Assembly (NCBI GenBank): GCA_965215755.1
Contig: OZ244119.1
Span: 4,712,001 to 4,776,000 of the forward strand
DNA length: 64,000 nucleotides
Direction: 5' to 3'
Source of the DNA: Tectiglobus sp965215755
GTDB taxonomy: Bacteria; Pseudomonadota; Alphaproteobacteria; Rhizobiales; Hyphomicrobiaceae
The notes below the pieces were generated by a model, which searched no databases, had not been told where the DNA came from, and saw only the letters and a list, made by a program, of their open reading frames with translations. Position numbers and translations under genes: made by a program. Below are positions 44,088 through 53,122 of this stretch, one piece after another (position 1 is the stretch's first letter; every line of letters begins with the position of its first letter).

Positions 44088-45305
44088 TCACTGCGTCGCG
44101 CGTGCCTGCTGCCGGCTTGCAATGATCTCCTCGAACACCGCAAGAAACTCCCGAGAGCCCTTCTTTTTCATGTTCTGATCCATCCGCTTGGCGAGTGCCT
44201 TGATCAATCCTGACGATGTCCGGCCACGCACAATTGAATTACGGTAATAGCCGCGGCGAGAAAAGAAATTCGCCGTTGGTTTGTCCAAGCCTGCCTGTCG
44301 CATCATTTCTAGACCAGTACCTGGCCCTGCCAAGTTCATGAGCTCCAGTTCAGCACTTTCGATGTTCGGCTTACCCCTGCGCGCTGCCAAATTCTTGATG
44401 TCTGCCAGCTTAATCACCTGCATCCAAGGGCCGATGTCCCCATCAATATTCAGGGGATGAAGGCCACGTCCACGAGAAGTCCGCGCCAGGGCCCGTTGGC
44501 GTGACCACTTGTATGGGATCGATTTGGCGGTGCGCAGCATTGCACGAAGCGCACGCAGCTTGTCAGCCAACACTCGGCGACGCGCTTCCACTCTCTCGCG
44601 CTTCATCTTGCGCTCCAGCCGCGCAACAAACTTGGGGCCGTGCTTGGCCATTACGTTTATTGAGTTGGCTGCCAGCAACTGAGCGTAACCAAGAGCACTT
44701 GATATCGGCCGGCCGCGCTTGGTGATGGGATGGATCCCTGCCTGCATGTCAGCCGTACCATTTCCGCCCGTCTCAAGCGCAAAAACACGAACGACTTGTT
44801 CCTTGGTCAGACCATAACGCAGCGCTTCCAAGGCATAACGGCGCTTGAACTCGCGCTCGGGAATGCGCTCCGGTGTGAAATTGTAATGCCGCTTGGCACT
44901 GGCCAAATAGTCGGCGACGCCGGGCAGTGGATCGCGCTTTTTCCGCGGTGGTGCGTCCTTTGCCTGAAACTGACGCCATCGTGCCAAAAGCCGTTTTGGC
45001 AATGCGGGACCGTTATATTTCGGCGGAAACTTCGACACATAATCCTGACTTGTCAGCGCCCGTCTCGCACGCTTTTTCTTACGCCGAATCTGGCGCTTCC
45101 TGTCGATCTGCCGCCAGTATCCGTTGAGTGCCGCGCGGTGCGAGATCTGCGCGACGTACCAAGCCTCAAAGACTTTTCGCTGCTCGGACCCAAGCGTCGC
45201 GGAAAACTGACTTGCCTTGGTTGCTGCAATCGCTGACGGTGCGAGCAACATTGCAAACAGCACGGTCGCAATGCAATGTCCGTATCGGATGAAATTCGCC
45301 ACCAC
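44088..45305 (-). CDS. exported basic protein, putative lytic-transglycosylase-like fold
   Basis: A 405-residue protein with a GTG start, a GGGAG ribosome-binding site and a signal peptide ending PSAIAA near residue 27. The mature protein is very rich in Lys and Arg (KKKRARRA, LERKMKRERVEARRR). The stretch YGLTKEQVVRVFALETGGNGTADMQAGI followed by SALGYAQLL resembles the catalytic-Glu and GxMQ segments of SLT-type lytic transglycosylases, which would put E in ALETGG as the catalytic residue. The rest is unlike standard members. Peptidoglycan cleavage in the periplasm is a reasonable guess only. Confidence 0.7.
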   Translation of the reverse strand: MVANFIRYGHCIATVLFAMLLAPSAIAATKASQFSATLGSEQRKVFEAWYVAQISHRAALNGYWRQIDRKRQIRRKKKRARRALTSQDYVSKFPPKYNGPALPKRLLARWRQFQAKDAPPRKKRDPLPGVADYLASAKRHYNFTPERIPEREFKRRYALEALRYGLTKEQVVRVFALETGGNGTADMQAGIHPITKRGRPISSALGYAQLLAANSINVMAKHGPKFVARLERKMKRERVEARRRVLADKLRALRAMLRTAKSIPYKWSRQRALARTSRGRGLHPLNIDGDIGPWMQVIKLADIKNLAARRGKPNIESAELELMNLAGPGTGLEMMRQAGLDKPTANFFSRRGYYRNSIVRGRTSSGLIKALAKRMDQNMKKKGSREFLAVFEEIIASRQQARATQ

Positions 45306-45489
45306 CAGCTGCTCCCGACCTGCAAGTATTGAATTGGCACAAAATGCGAACTTATATTACTGACACAAGAACCAGAATGAATAATGGCGGAGTTGCGGTG
45401 GAATTTTCGTTTTCAAAGCCAGGTATCCACGGGAAATTGCTAGCATGGACTGCGGCTGAAACGATACGGCACCGCGGCAAGATACGCGC

Positions 45490-46164
45490 ATGAACCAAGT
45501 GGACAGCCAACGGGCCTGGACCGAGGCGAGGTTTCGTGAGCTTGCGGCTCGCGCCTTGCATATCGAACCCCAGCACCGGCCTTCGAATCTTGCATCATCA
45601 GACCGGTCACAGCTGCGCAGCGACTTCGATCTCAACCCTGAGCTCGATGCTGTAAAAGAGATTGCGAAATCGCCTCGCCCAGCCGCAGTCCTGGTCCCAA
45701 TCGTTGCCCGCGCGCAGCTGACTGTACTGCTTACGCAACGTACGGAACATCTGCCTAGTCACGCAGGACAAGTTGCATTTCCAGGCGGGAAGCTTGAGCC
45801 ACATGATGCCGGGCCGTTAGCGGCAGCACTGCGCGAGACCAGCGAGGAAATTGGTCTGTCTGGCAGTGTCATAGAGCCGTTAGGGTATCTGGACGGCTAT
45901 TTGACCGGGACAGGATTTCATGTGGTTCCTGTGGTTGCACTCGTCAAACCCGATTTCAATCTTACCCTCGAAGAAGGTGAAGTCGCGGACGCCTTTGAAG
46001 TCCCGCTGTCGTTCCTGATGGATAGTGCTAACCATGAAACACACACGCGTGAATGGCGTGGTACGCAGCGTTCCTACTATGCTATGCCTTACGGTGATCG
46101 CTTCATCTGGGGTGCTACAGCAGGGATGATACGTAACCTGCATGAAAGGCTCGCGCGGGCATGA
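45490..46164 (+). CDS. NUDIX hydrolase, CoA pyrophosphatase type
   Basis: A 224-residue protein with the NUDIX box GGKLEPHDAGPLAAALRETSEEIGL preceded by RTEHLPSHAGQVAFPGG, the pattern of CoA-pyrophosphatase (NudL/PCD1) members. It would cut CoA to phosphopantetheine and 3',5'-ADP. The N-terminal 55 residues are a family-typical helical lead. The stop overlaps the DUF6111 start by 4 bases, and cca follows, an operon order that I recall as conserved in Hyphomicrobiales. Confidence 0.9.
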   Translation: MNQVDSQRAWTEARFRELAARALHIEPQHRPSNLASSDRSQLRSDFDLNPELDAVKEIAKSPRPAAVLVPIVARAQLTVLLTQRTEHLPSHAGQVAFPGGKLEPHDAGPLAAALRETSEEIGLSGSVIEPLGYLDGYLTGTGFHVVPVVALVKPDFNLTLEEGEVADAFEVPLSFLMDSANHETHTREWRGTQRSYYAMPYGDRFIWGATAGMIRNLHERLARA

Positions 46165-46433
46165 TACGAGTCGTTATCGAGAACATTCTGCTCTTCCTCT
46201 TGCCGACGCTGATCTACGTGCTGTTTATGCTCGTGCGACGGCGCCATACCCCTGGCTCGACCGTGCAGCAGATCTTCGATGATGCACCGATTGTATGGCT
46301 GCTTGCCGCCGGGGCTGTCGCCATGGTCGCTGGCCTGGCGTACTTCGGCAGTGTGACCGGCGGCAAACCCGGTGAACAGTACCAACCCCCTGTCTATCGG
46401 GATGGTAAGATCATTCCGGGGCAAAGAAAATGA
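46161..46433 (+). CDS. DUF6111-family membrane protein
   Basis: A 90-residue protein with two membrane helices (about 4-22 and 44-63). Its tail (GEQYQPPVYRDGKIIPGQ) matches, from memory, the short DUF6111 family. The ATG overlaps the NUDIX stop (ATGA), indicating translational coupling. Function unknown. Its position between CoA pyrophosphatase and CCA nucleotidyltransferase is typical for the family. Confidence 0.85.
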   Translation: MIRVVIENILLFLLPTLIYVLFMLVRRRHTPGSTVQQIFDDAPIVWLLAAGAVAMVAGLAYFGSVTGGKPGEQYQPPVYRDGKIIPGQRK

Positions 46434-46452
46434 CCGGCGAGGAGCCGGGTGA

Positions 46453-47685
46453 TTGCACGTGCCGTCATTAAAGCAGGAACCCTGGCTGCAAAGCCGAGAT
46501 ACGCAGGCGATACTCTCTGCGATTGAGGCGGGAGGGTTTGAAGCGCGTGTCGTTGGTGGTGCTATTCGCAACAGCCTGCTCGGGCGTCCCGTCAAAGACA
46601 TCGACATCGCCACAACGGCCTTGCCGGACGAGATCCAAGCTCTCGCTCAGCGCAATGGTTTCAAGTCCATCGCAACCGGCATCGCGCATGGCACAGTCAC
46701 CATCATCTGTGGTGCGACCGCCTTTGAAGTCACGACCCTACGCAAAGATTTGAGCACCGATGGACGTCACGCTGTCGTCGCCTTTACGGATGACTGGCTC
46801 AGCGATGCCAGCCGCCGCGACTTCACAATCAACGCAATGTATTGCGATCGGACGGGGCACGTTTTTGATCCGGTGAACGGTTATGCTGATATTGAGGCCC
46901 GGCAGATCCGATTTGTCGGTGTACCGGAGAAACGGATCAAAGAAGATTACCTGAGATCGCTCCGTTTTTTTCGGTTCTTCGCAGAGTACGGTCACGGTGC
47001 ACCAGATCCATTGGCGCTCCGGGCGATTGTCCAATGTCGTTCTGGACTGCAGCAGCTTTCAGAGGAACGCATTCGGCAAGAGTTCCTGAAAATATTGATT
47101 GCGCCCCGCGCTGTCGACATTCTCCAGATTATGCAGGAATACGGGATACTAGCGCACATCCTACCCGTCGCTCCCAGCCTTTCCCACTTTGCCCGCCTGT
47201 GCGGCAGCTTCCCAGAAAGCCAAGCCGTCGTGCGTCTTGCTGTTCTCAGTGTTCATTGTGCCGAGGATAGTGAACGCATTGCAGAGCAACTTCGGCTAAG
47301 TAATGCAGAAGCCGGTTTTCTAAAGTTTTTTGCTCAACTACTGCCCCAAAAAAACCTATCGCCGAACCCTGTCTCCGGACGCCGCTGGTATTATCAAGAT
47401 GGCGTGGCGTTTTTCTCGGCTCGCATTCAGATGATGCAGTCTAGCTCATATAGCCAGCTTGCCAATCCTGAATGGCATAATCTGAATAACCTTCTTCAGA
47501 ACTGGCAACTACCGACGTTTCCTTTATCTGGCGGTCACATCGTGGCTGCTGGAATTCAACCTGGCCCAGACGTTGGCCGGATCCTGACGGACCTCAAGCG
47601 TGAATGGATTGAAAGTGATTTCGCACTCACAGAAGATGACTTGAGATCCAAACTCCAACAGCGGTTATCAGACGAAGTTCAATAA
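46453..47685 (+). CDS. cca: CCA tRNA nucleotidyltransferase
   Basis: A 410-residue class II nucleotidyltransferase that adds or repairs the 3' CCA end of tRNA. The head has RVVGGAIRNSLLGRPVKDIDIATTALPDEI with the metal-binding DxD (DID). It is followed by HGTVTI, TLRKDLSTDGRHA, DWLSDASRRDFTINAMYCD and EERIRQEFLKIL in the neck. It starts at TTG 46453 with GAGGAG 8 bases upstream. It is last in the NUDIX/DUF6111/cca operon. Alphaproteobacterial Cca is usually this length; no HD phosphohydrolase domain is visible. Confidence 0.93.
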   Translation: MHVPSLKQEPWLQSRDTQAILSAIEAGGFEARVVGGAIRNSLLGRPVKDIDIATTALPDEIQALAQRNGFKSIATGIAHGTVTIICGATAFEVTTLRKDLSTDGRHAVVAFTDDWLSDASRRDFTINAMYCDRTGHVFDPVNGYADIEARQIRFVGVPEKRIKEDYLRSLRFFRFFAEYGHGAPDPLALRAIVQCRSGLQQLSEERIRQEFLKILIAPRAVDILQIMQEYGILAHILPVAPSLSHFARLCGSFPESQAVVRLAVLSVHCAEDSERIAEQLRLSNAEAGFLKFFAQLLPQKNLSPNPVSGRRWYYQDGVAFFSARIQMMQSSSYSQLANPEWHNLNNLLQNWQLPTFPLSGGHIVAAGIQPGPDVGRILTDLKREWIESDFALTEDDLRSKLQQRLSDEVQ

Positions 47686-47760
47686 ACGCCCTGCGCCTTG
47701 TCTTACAGCACCTTGTTCGCCGCAAACCAACCAGCCGTCTCGAGTAGTGCCGATTACAAC

Positions 47761-47794
47761 AGAAAAGGCCGGACGCTTGCGGCGGCCCGGCCTT
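47761..47794 (-). terminator. rho-independent terminator of the H-NS-family gene
   Basis: AAGGCCGG (47765-47772) pairs with CCGGCCTT (47787-47794) over 8 bp. On the minus strand the hairpin ends in TTTTCT. It lies about 27 bases past the stop codon at 47821. The convergent cca gene ends 75 bases away, so it may serve both. Confidence 0.8.
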
Positions 47795-47820
47795 CCAAAC
47801 AGTCAAGACATGTAACGTGC

Positions 47821-48141
47821 TCAGATCGCAAACTGCTCGATCTTGGCGCCTTTGTTCAGCTTGGCAACCAACCACTTGGGCTTACGCCCACGCCCGGTCC
47901 AAGTTTCAGACTTGTTTTCTGGATTGGCATATTTCGGAGCGACTGTCCGTCCCTTCATGGCACCCCGGCCACGGGAAAAGATTTCATCAATGGAGAAACC
48001 TGACTTTTCAATCATCGCTTCCACTTTTGATTTGATCTCGGAACGCTCTCTCTCACGAGCTGAAACAATCGCCTTTTTGACCTTGAGTTCAAGATCGATC
48101 AGTTCCTTCAATGCCATCTTGTCAACGTTGATAGCGCGCAT
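47821..48141 (-). CDS. H-NS-family nucleoid protein
   Basis: A 106-residue protein starting at ATG 48141 (MRAINVDKMALKELIDLE). A coiled-coil dimerisation part (about residues 8-55, rich in Lys/Glu heptads) is joined to the C-terminal H-NS DNA-binding motif PKYANPENKSETWTGRGRKPKWLVAKL, whose GRGRKP loop inserts in the minor groove of AT-rich DNA. It resembles HvrA and other proteobacterial H-NS proteins. About 1 kb of lower-GC DNA with no gene lies upstream. It probably silences AT-rich genes; targets are unknown. Confidence 0.92.
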   Translation of the reverse strand: MRAINVDKMALKELIDLELKVKKAIVSARERERSEIKSKVEAMIEKSGFSIDEIFSRGRGAMKGRTVAPKYANPENKSETWTGRGRKPKWLVAKLNKGAKIEQFAI

Positions 48142-49142
48142 TCTCTTTTTCCTTCCGTTTGAAGCCCTTGCCTCATCCACTGCAGTCAGCGACCCCATTC
48201 AGTCCGTCATTACATCCCAAGAATTAATACTGTTTTAAACTTGAGATATTCTGGTGTTGTTATAAGAACGCGGAGTTTCAAAAGAGAAACTCGGCCTCGT
48301 GTTCCTTTGGGCTCCGTTATTCGAATAGGTACAAGTGGAAGCGGGAAGATAATATCGGAGCCGGCACACTAATTCTTTGGATCTTCGCTTCACGAATTTG
48401 GTGCGCGGCTTTCGAAACTTTGACGGCGTGACCGCTTTCCAGTTGCCTGTTCAATCTTTTTTATGCACACCAACGAAGTGGACACTAGCAATTCGGGCGA
48501 AAAGCCGCAACTTATCGGGCTTTGAGAGTAGTATTAGACCTCACTACTCGTTTTGTCCGACTACTGCAGTTTCATAATACTCAAACCGTTCGCTTGCGCT
48601 TTCTGAACAAGAAAAGACTACTATTGCTCGGATGATTACGCTGTGGCTTTTGCAGACTCAAAGTTGAAATGGGCCACTTTCCTGGCCTGCCATTTCGATT
48701 TTTTGATGTCGCGAAACATGACAGCAGGCCGAGAAAACACCACGGCACAGTTTAAGTTCTGCGCGCTTCGCGCAATTTGACCTTCGACAGTTTTCGAATT
48801 GCGCGCGTTGCCCAATATCATCAAAAAGAGTGCTACATTGAAGCCGAATTGGTCACTTCGGGTGTGATCAGCGTTCTACCTGGCGGGTTTAAAGAGACAA
48901 AACTGCTCGCTATGAGGCCTCAATTGAGTTGGGTTGGTGTCGGTGAGACGAGACCATGGGAGCATCAAACAACGCGCTTCTCAACCAAATGTTGATTTGA
49001 GCTACTGCTTTACTCAGTTTCGCTGATGATTAACCAGTTTCTCTGTAACAACGTGGCCGAAATGCAGAATGTTGACCGTTTCTGAGCTTGCAGCTCTTGT
49101 CGGCACTCACACTTTTCGGCTTATGCCTCTGATCGCTGCGAC
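48142..49142. other. 1-kb gene-poor region of lower GC upstream of the H-NS gene
   Basis: The longest gap in the window. Frames of up to about 70 codons exist on both strands, but they lack ribosome-binding sites and look random. Visible signals are the inverted repeat GAGTTTC-N6-GAAACTC (48273-48292) and CGCGCAATT/AATTGCGCG (48769-48777 and 48797-48805, 19-base spacer). Base composition is clearly less GC-rich than the neighbours. It may hold regulatory DNA for the H-NS gene, an unrecognised small RNA, or decayed foreign DNA. Confidence 0.5.
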
Positions 49143-50765
49143 TTACGCAGCTCGCTGATTGTCAGAGGCAGCTTGAACCCACTCATTGACCTTCTCAATT
49201 TGTGGTGAGTTACCGTCGCGTAGAATCCGCTGGCCGTCGCGTGTCTGAGCGAAGCGGAGTATCGCGCTGGTCAGATCCGCTGGATCGGCGGCGCCAACAT
49301 CAACTGCATGTCTATAGCCGGCACCTACCAACAATTGTGCATGCGTACCACGCAATCGGGAAACCGACATCACCAGTTTTGCTTGGTCCTGCCAATCCAG
49401 GACAGTCTGCTCCGAGACATGGCGAACATCGAGAAGTTCCGCTACCGAACTTGCGTCAGCCTCCAACAAATCACGGACCGTTGTTATACCAATCTCTTCC
49501 AGTCGGGCTGCGGTTTTAGGCCCGATCGAGGGCGCGGCTTCAATGTCATCATCAATTGTCAGGTAGAACTTATTCTCGCGGTGTTCAGTTTGAGATTGAG
49601 TTTGGCTACGTGCCGGCACCATCGTCTTGAAAACTGATTTTGATACCGCGTCTTCGCCCTCTGCTTTTCGCTCTTTCGGGATTTGCGGTACGCTTGGGAT
49701 CGCTATCTGTGAAGTAGGCTCTGGCTTTTGGGCCGCATCTTTCGGCCGCCCTCCAGCAACTAGGTCTACGGTTCTTGCAGCGACCCTGGGAAGATCACCT
49801 TGCGGCAGCGGAGAAGCTTCGCGCCGTTTCCGGCGCCCCTCCTGGAGGGCGTTCTGGCGGCCTGTCAATATTTCCGCAGCGTGCAGGTTGCGGATCGCCC
49901 GATCGTCCTCTGCCAATGTCTGATCGACAGTGCCGGTCTGCTGTAGCTCATCGTACATGCGTTGAACTTGGCGCGCGTCTTCTGCGTCTGCCATCTTTCG
50001 CGTGACCCACCTGATTGGAATGCTCAGTCCGGCCAGAACGGTATCTACTGTCAGCGAGACCTTAGGTGGGACGACGTCAGCTTCCGAGATGGCACGATCC
50101 AAGATTGCAGCAAAGCCGAACGACGCGTAAACGAGCAGTCGCCCAACCAGGTCCTTGGCAACATCATCGAGACCCGCTGGTGGATCGACGACGCCCAGAT
50201 CAAAGTTATAGTGCGCGATCAGGGTTTCGTAATCCGTGTTCGAGTGTTCCGCGCCCGCAATAACCATGTCCTTCAACCATGGGCCGCGATAGCCAATATC
50301 GATCGGCGTAATGGGCTGGCGCAGGCCGCGTTTGCGCAGATCCGCATAGCTCTTCGAGATGCTCCATTCGACAGCGCGATGAATGTTGCTCTCTGCTTCG
50401 GATTGGGCTGTGTGGAAGGGATGAATGGGGTCAGTATAGTAATGGCTCAGGATACCTGCCGACCAAACCGCTTCTTCAAATTTTTGCTCGCGCAGTGCGC
50501 GCACACATAAGTTGTACCAACTCTCGGCCTTCTCAGGCGCACCACCCCAATAATCGTCACGGACATGCAGGACGTGGTTTTTGAAGTCTTTGAACTCCTT
50601 GTCCGGCAGTTTGGAGCCGATGAGATATTGCTCGGCGTTCTTCAGGAAGACGGCGCGCCATTCGTCTGCGCGCTCACATTGGAGATGGCGGAGGGCATCC
50701 AGCGCCAACTTGTGATGTGTTCCATTGGCATGTGCCGCATAGATGATCTTGAACAGGAGATTCAT
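49143..50765 (-). CDS. zinc-dependent phospholipase C-like domain fused to DUF4332
   Basis: A 540-residue two-domain protein. The N-terminal part (about 1-225) has the His/Asp pattern of the zinc-dependent phospholipase C / S1-P1 nuclease fold: HANGTHHKLALDAL, LSHYYTDPIHPFHT and ESNIHRAVEW. A linker of about 150 residues, rich in Pro, Gln and charged residues, leads to a C-terminal DUF4332 domain (about 390-535) with a helix-hairpin-helix motif, APSIGPKTAARLEEIGITTVRDLLEAD. HhH motifs commonly contact DNA. No signal peptide is visible, unusual for a phospholipase-like enzyme. Substrate unknown; the gene is isolated. Confidence 0.8.
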   Translation of the reverse strand: MNLLFKIIYAAHANGTHHKLALDALRHLQCERADEWRAVFLKNAEQYLIGSKLPDKEFKDFKNHVLHVRDDYWGGAPEKAESWYNLCVRALREQKFEEAVWSAGILSHYYTDPIHPFHTAQSEAESNIHRAVEWSISKSYADLRKRGLRQPITPIDIGYRGPWLKDMVIAGAEHSNTDYETLIAHYNFDLGVVDPPAGLDDVAKDLVGRLLVYASFGFAAILDRAISEADVVPPKVSLTVDTVLAGLSIPIRWVTRKMADAEDARQVQRMYDELQQTGTVDQTLAEDDRAIRNLHAAEILTGRQNALQEGRRKRREASPLPQGDLPRVAARTVDLVAGGRPKDAAQKPEPTSQIAIPSVPQIPKERKAEGEDAVSKSVFKTMVPARSQTQSQTEHRENKFYLTIDDDIEAAPSIGPKTAARLEEIGITTVRDLLEADASSVAELLDVRHVSEQTVLDWQDQAKLVMSVSRLRGTHAQLLVGAGYRHAVDVGAADPADLTSAILRFAQTRDGQRILRDGNSPQIEKVNEWVQAASDNQRAA

Positions 50766-50980
50766 TGTGGAGCACCATCATCAGCTCAAATTTCGGGTGT
50801 GACGCACATGACGCAAGCGACATTAAGTGAGTCGATCCGGAGCTTCGAGGCGTGCTCGACCGGTTATCCCTAGATGATTGTACTGGAGCGAATCAGTCGT
50901 GGCATTGCATCGCTGACGATTTAGCAGCAGTCAGCCAAGGATTTATGTGCAATCCACCAGCGTTCATTTGCTCAACGCGG

Positions 50981-53104
50981 CTATCGCCCCTCACGCCACC
51001 AAGCCAGAGTGATCAGGAAGAGAAGCGCTAACAGAGCTGCTATTCCCGAGAAGACCGGCGTGAGTTTTATCCCACGCGTGACGTAAGCATTGCGGTCTTT
51101 CAAACCCATCCAGTTTGAGCCGGAGAATACCCGGGCAGCGGTTAGCATAGTGACACGTGGAAGTTCCACGCTACCTGCACTGGCTCCAGGCAAGATCGAC
51201 GAGGCGTGCGTCCAGAACACACCACCACCTGTTTTCTCGACCAAGGGAGCGATCTTCTCAGCAGTCGCATGGACTTCTGACATTTCGCGCGGATCGGCGA
51301 TGCCAGCATGAGCGATAGCCGTGAGCTGTCCGATGTCCGACTGCGTCTCGAACTTATAGACACCGGCCTGGTTGGCGGTGATTGTCGCGCGCCACAATCC
51401 ATCTTTGACCTTGCTCAGAACCGCACGCGAGGTCTTGCCGCCGGGTTCCGAAATCTCGACGTCAGGAACTTCATCACCCAGCGTCCGTCGTTCGATCGTT
51501 AGCTTGAGGCCATCAGCCGAAGCCCTCAAGCGCTCTTCCTCGAGATCTGGTTCCTTCATGAGCCAATGCGACAGGCGTCGGAGAAGCTGAGCATGCGGGC
51601 CGCCTCCGTCATATCTGCGCGCCCAGAGCCAAGCCTGATCCGAAGTCAGCAGCGCCACGCGCCCTTCGCCGCGGCGCTCGAGGATCAGCAATGGCTTTTC
51701 CTGCACCCCGTTCATCAACGTTTGTCCGCGTTCCTGGGTCACGTCGACCTGCCGGAACCAACGCCCCCAACTGGGATCGTCCTTACTGCCGCCGGGAAGC
51801 TCTTCGGTCACCGGATGGCGAACACCGAGATCCGTGAGCTTTGCCTTGAACGGCTGTTCGATCACATTGCCTGTCGGGGTGGCGGGCAGAACAGGGTAGA
51901 GCGGCGTGTTGACGATGCTGGAACGTCCGGCGTAATCATCGCCGGCGGCAATCAATAGAGCACCGCCGTGATCGCGGACGTATCGTGCGATGTTATCGAA
52001 GTAGTGCTGCCGCAAGATCCGACGATACTGATAGCGATCGAAGATGATGAGATCGAAGTCCTCGATCTTCTGCGAAAACAGCTCGCGCGTTGGAAATGCA
52101 ATCAACGATAGTTCGTTGATCGGCGTGCCATCCTGTTTCTGTGGAGGGCGAAGAATCGTGAAATGCACCAAGTCTACTGCGGCATCTGACTTCAAAAGGT
52201 TGCGCCAGGTCCGTTCGCCTGCATGCGGCTTACCAGAGACCAACAAGACGCGCAGGTTTTCGCGGACACCGTCAGCGATAACGACGACGCGATTATTTGC
52301 CGTTGTTAACTCGTTGTCCGTCTCAGAAAGCTCAATTTCCAGTATGTTGGCACCAGCGTGCGGGAACTTCATCGCAATGATGAGGCGCTCACCTATTCTT
52401 GCTGGCACTTGCTCATCAGGCACGCCCTCTCGGCGGATGTTGATCGTCACATCTCTGGATGTGCCAGTTGGGACTTTGCCGGTTTCCTGCAGGATGATCT
52501 CAACGTCGCGCGATTGGCCGACAAGGCCATATCGTGGCGCCTTGACGACTTCGATGCGCCGGTCAAACTCTTCCTTCTGCCCGGTAAGGAGCGTGTGAAC
52601 CGGTGCTTGAAAGCCGAGCTGGCCAACTTTGTTTGGGACGTCGTGGATCTGGCCATCGCTGACAATAATGACGCCCGCCAGGCGATCCGGCGGGATATCG
52701 GAAAGCGCGTTGTTCAAATCCTTGAAGATTGTCGTGCCGGCTTTCTCATTGTCACGGGGGCGCGATGACGTCACCCACTTGATGTCAAGGTTGGGAATTC
52801 GCCCCAGCTTTGTTTCAAGCTCACTACGGATGGCCTTGGCCTGTTCCGGACGCTCCGCCAAAGTCTGACTGGTGCTCTCGTCCATCATGACAATGGCGAT
52901 ATTGCCGAGGCTTTCGCGTTGTTCTTCACGCAGCGCCGGATTGGCCAAGGCGGCCAGAACGGCCAGCAATGCTAGCGCCCGAAATGCCGTCCCGCGCGTG
53001 CGCCGCAGTCCCATGATCACCAGCAGAACCGCTATCGCTGCCCCAGCTGCGATCAGCAGCGGCAATGGCAAAATAGGTGCAAAGTCGAGAGAAAGGTTGG
53101 TCAT
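50981..53104 (-). CDS. large membrane protein of the MoxR operon, glutamine-amidotransferase-like
   Basis: A 707-residue protein. Two hydrophobic helices at the N-terminus (about 12-30 and 40-60) and one at the C-terminus (about 680-702) bracket a large periplasmic part. The N-terminal half has VWA-like features (VMMDESTSQTLAER, GVIIVSDGQIHD). The central part (DYDLIIFDRYQYR-like FDLIIFDRYQYRRIL, GGALLIAAGDDYAGRSS) resembles class I glutamine-amidotransferase folds without the Cys. It is the last gene of the moxR / DUF58 / DUF4159 operon, 18 bases after the DUF4159 gene. Probably a structural partner in a membrane complex. Confidence 0.82.
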   Translation of the reverse strand: MTNLSLDFAPILPLPLLIAAGAAIAVLLVIMGLRRTRGTAFRALALLAVLAALANPALREEQRESLGNIAIVMMDESTSQTLAERPEQAKAIRSELETKLGRIPNLDIKWVTSSRPRDNEKAGTTIFKDLNNALSDIPPDRLAGVIIVSDGQIHDVPNKVGQLGFQAPVHTLLTGQKEEFDRRIEVVKAPRYGLVGQSRDVEIILQETGKVPTGTSRDVTINIRREGVPDEQVPARIGERLIIAMKFPHAGANILEIELSETDNELTTANNRVVVIADGVRENLRVLLVSGKPHAGERTWRNLLKSDAAVDLVHFTILRPPQKQDGTPINELSLIAFPTRELFSQKIEDFDLIIFDRYQYRRILRQHYFDNIARYVRDHGGALLIAAGDDYAGRSSIVNTPLYPVLPATPTGNVIEQPFKAKLTDLGVRHPVTEELPGGSKDDPSWGRWFRQVDVTQERGQTLMNGVQEKPLLILERRGEGRVALLTSDQAWLWARRYDGGGPHAQLLRRLSHWLMKEPDLEEERLRASADGLKLTIERRTLGDEVPDVEISEPGGKTSRAVLSKVKDGLWRATITANQAGVYKFETQSDIGQLTAIAHAGIADPREMSEVHATAEKIAPLVEKTGGGVFWTHASSILPGASAGSVELPRVTMLTAARVFSGSNWMGLKDRNAYVTRGIKLTPVFSGIAALLALLFLITLAWWREGR

Positions 53105-53122
53105 GATCGCCGAACTAATCCC

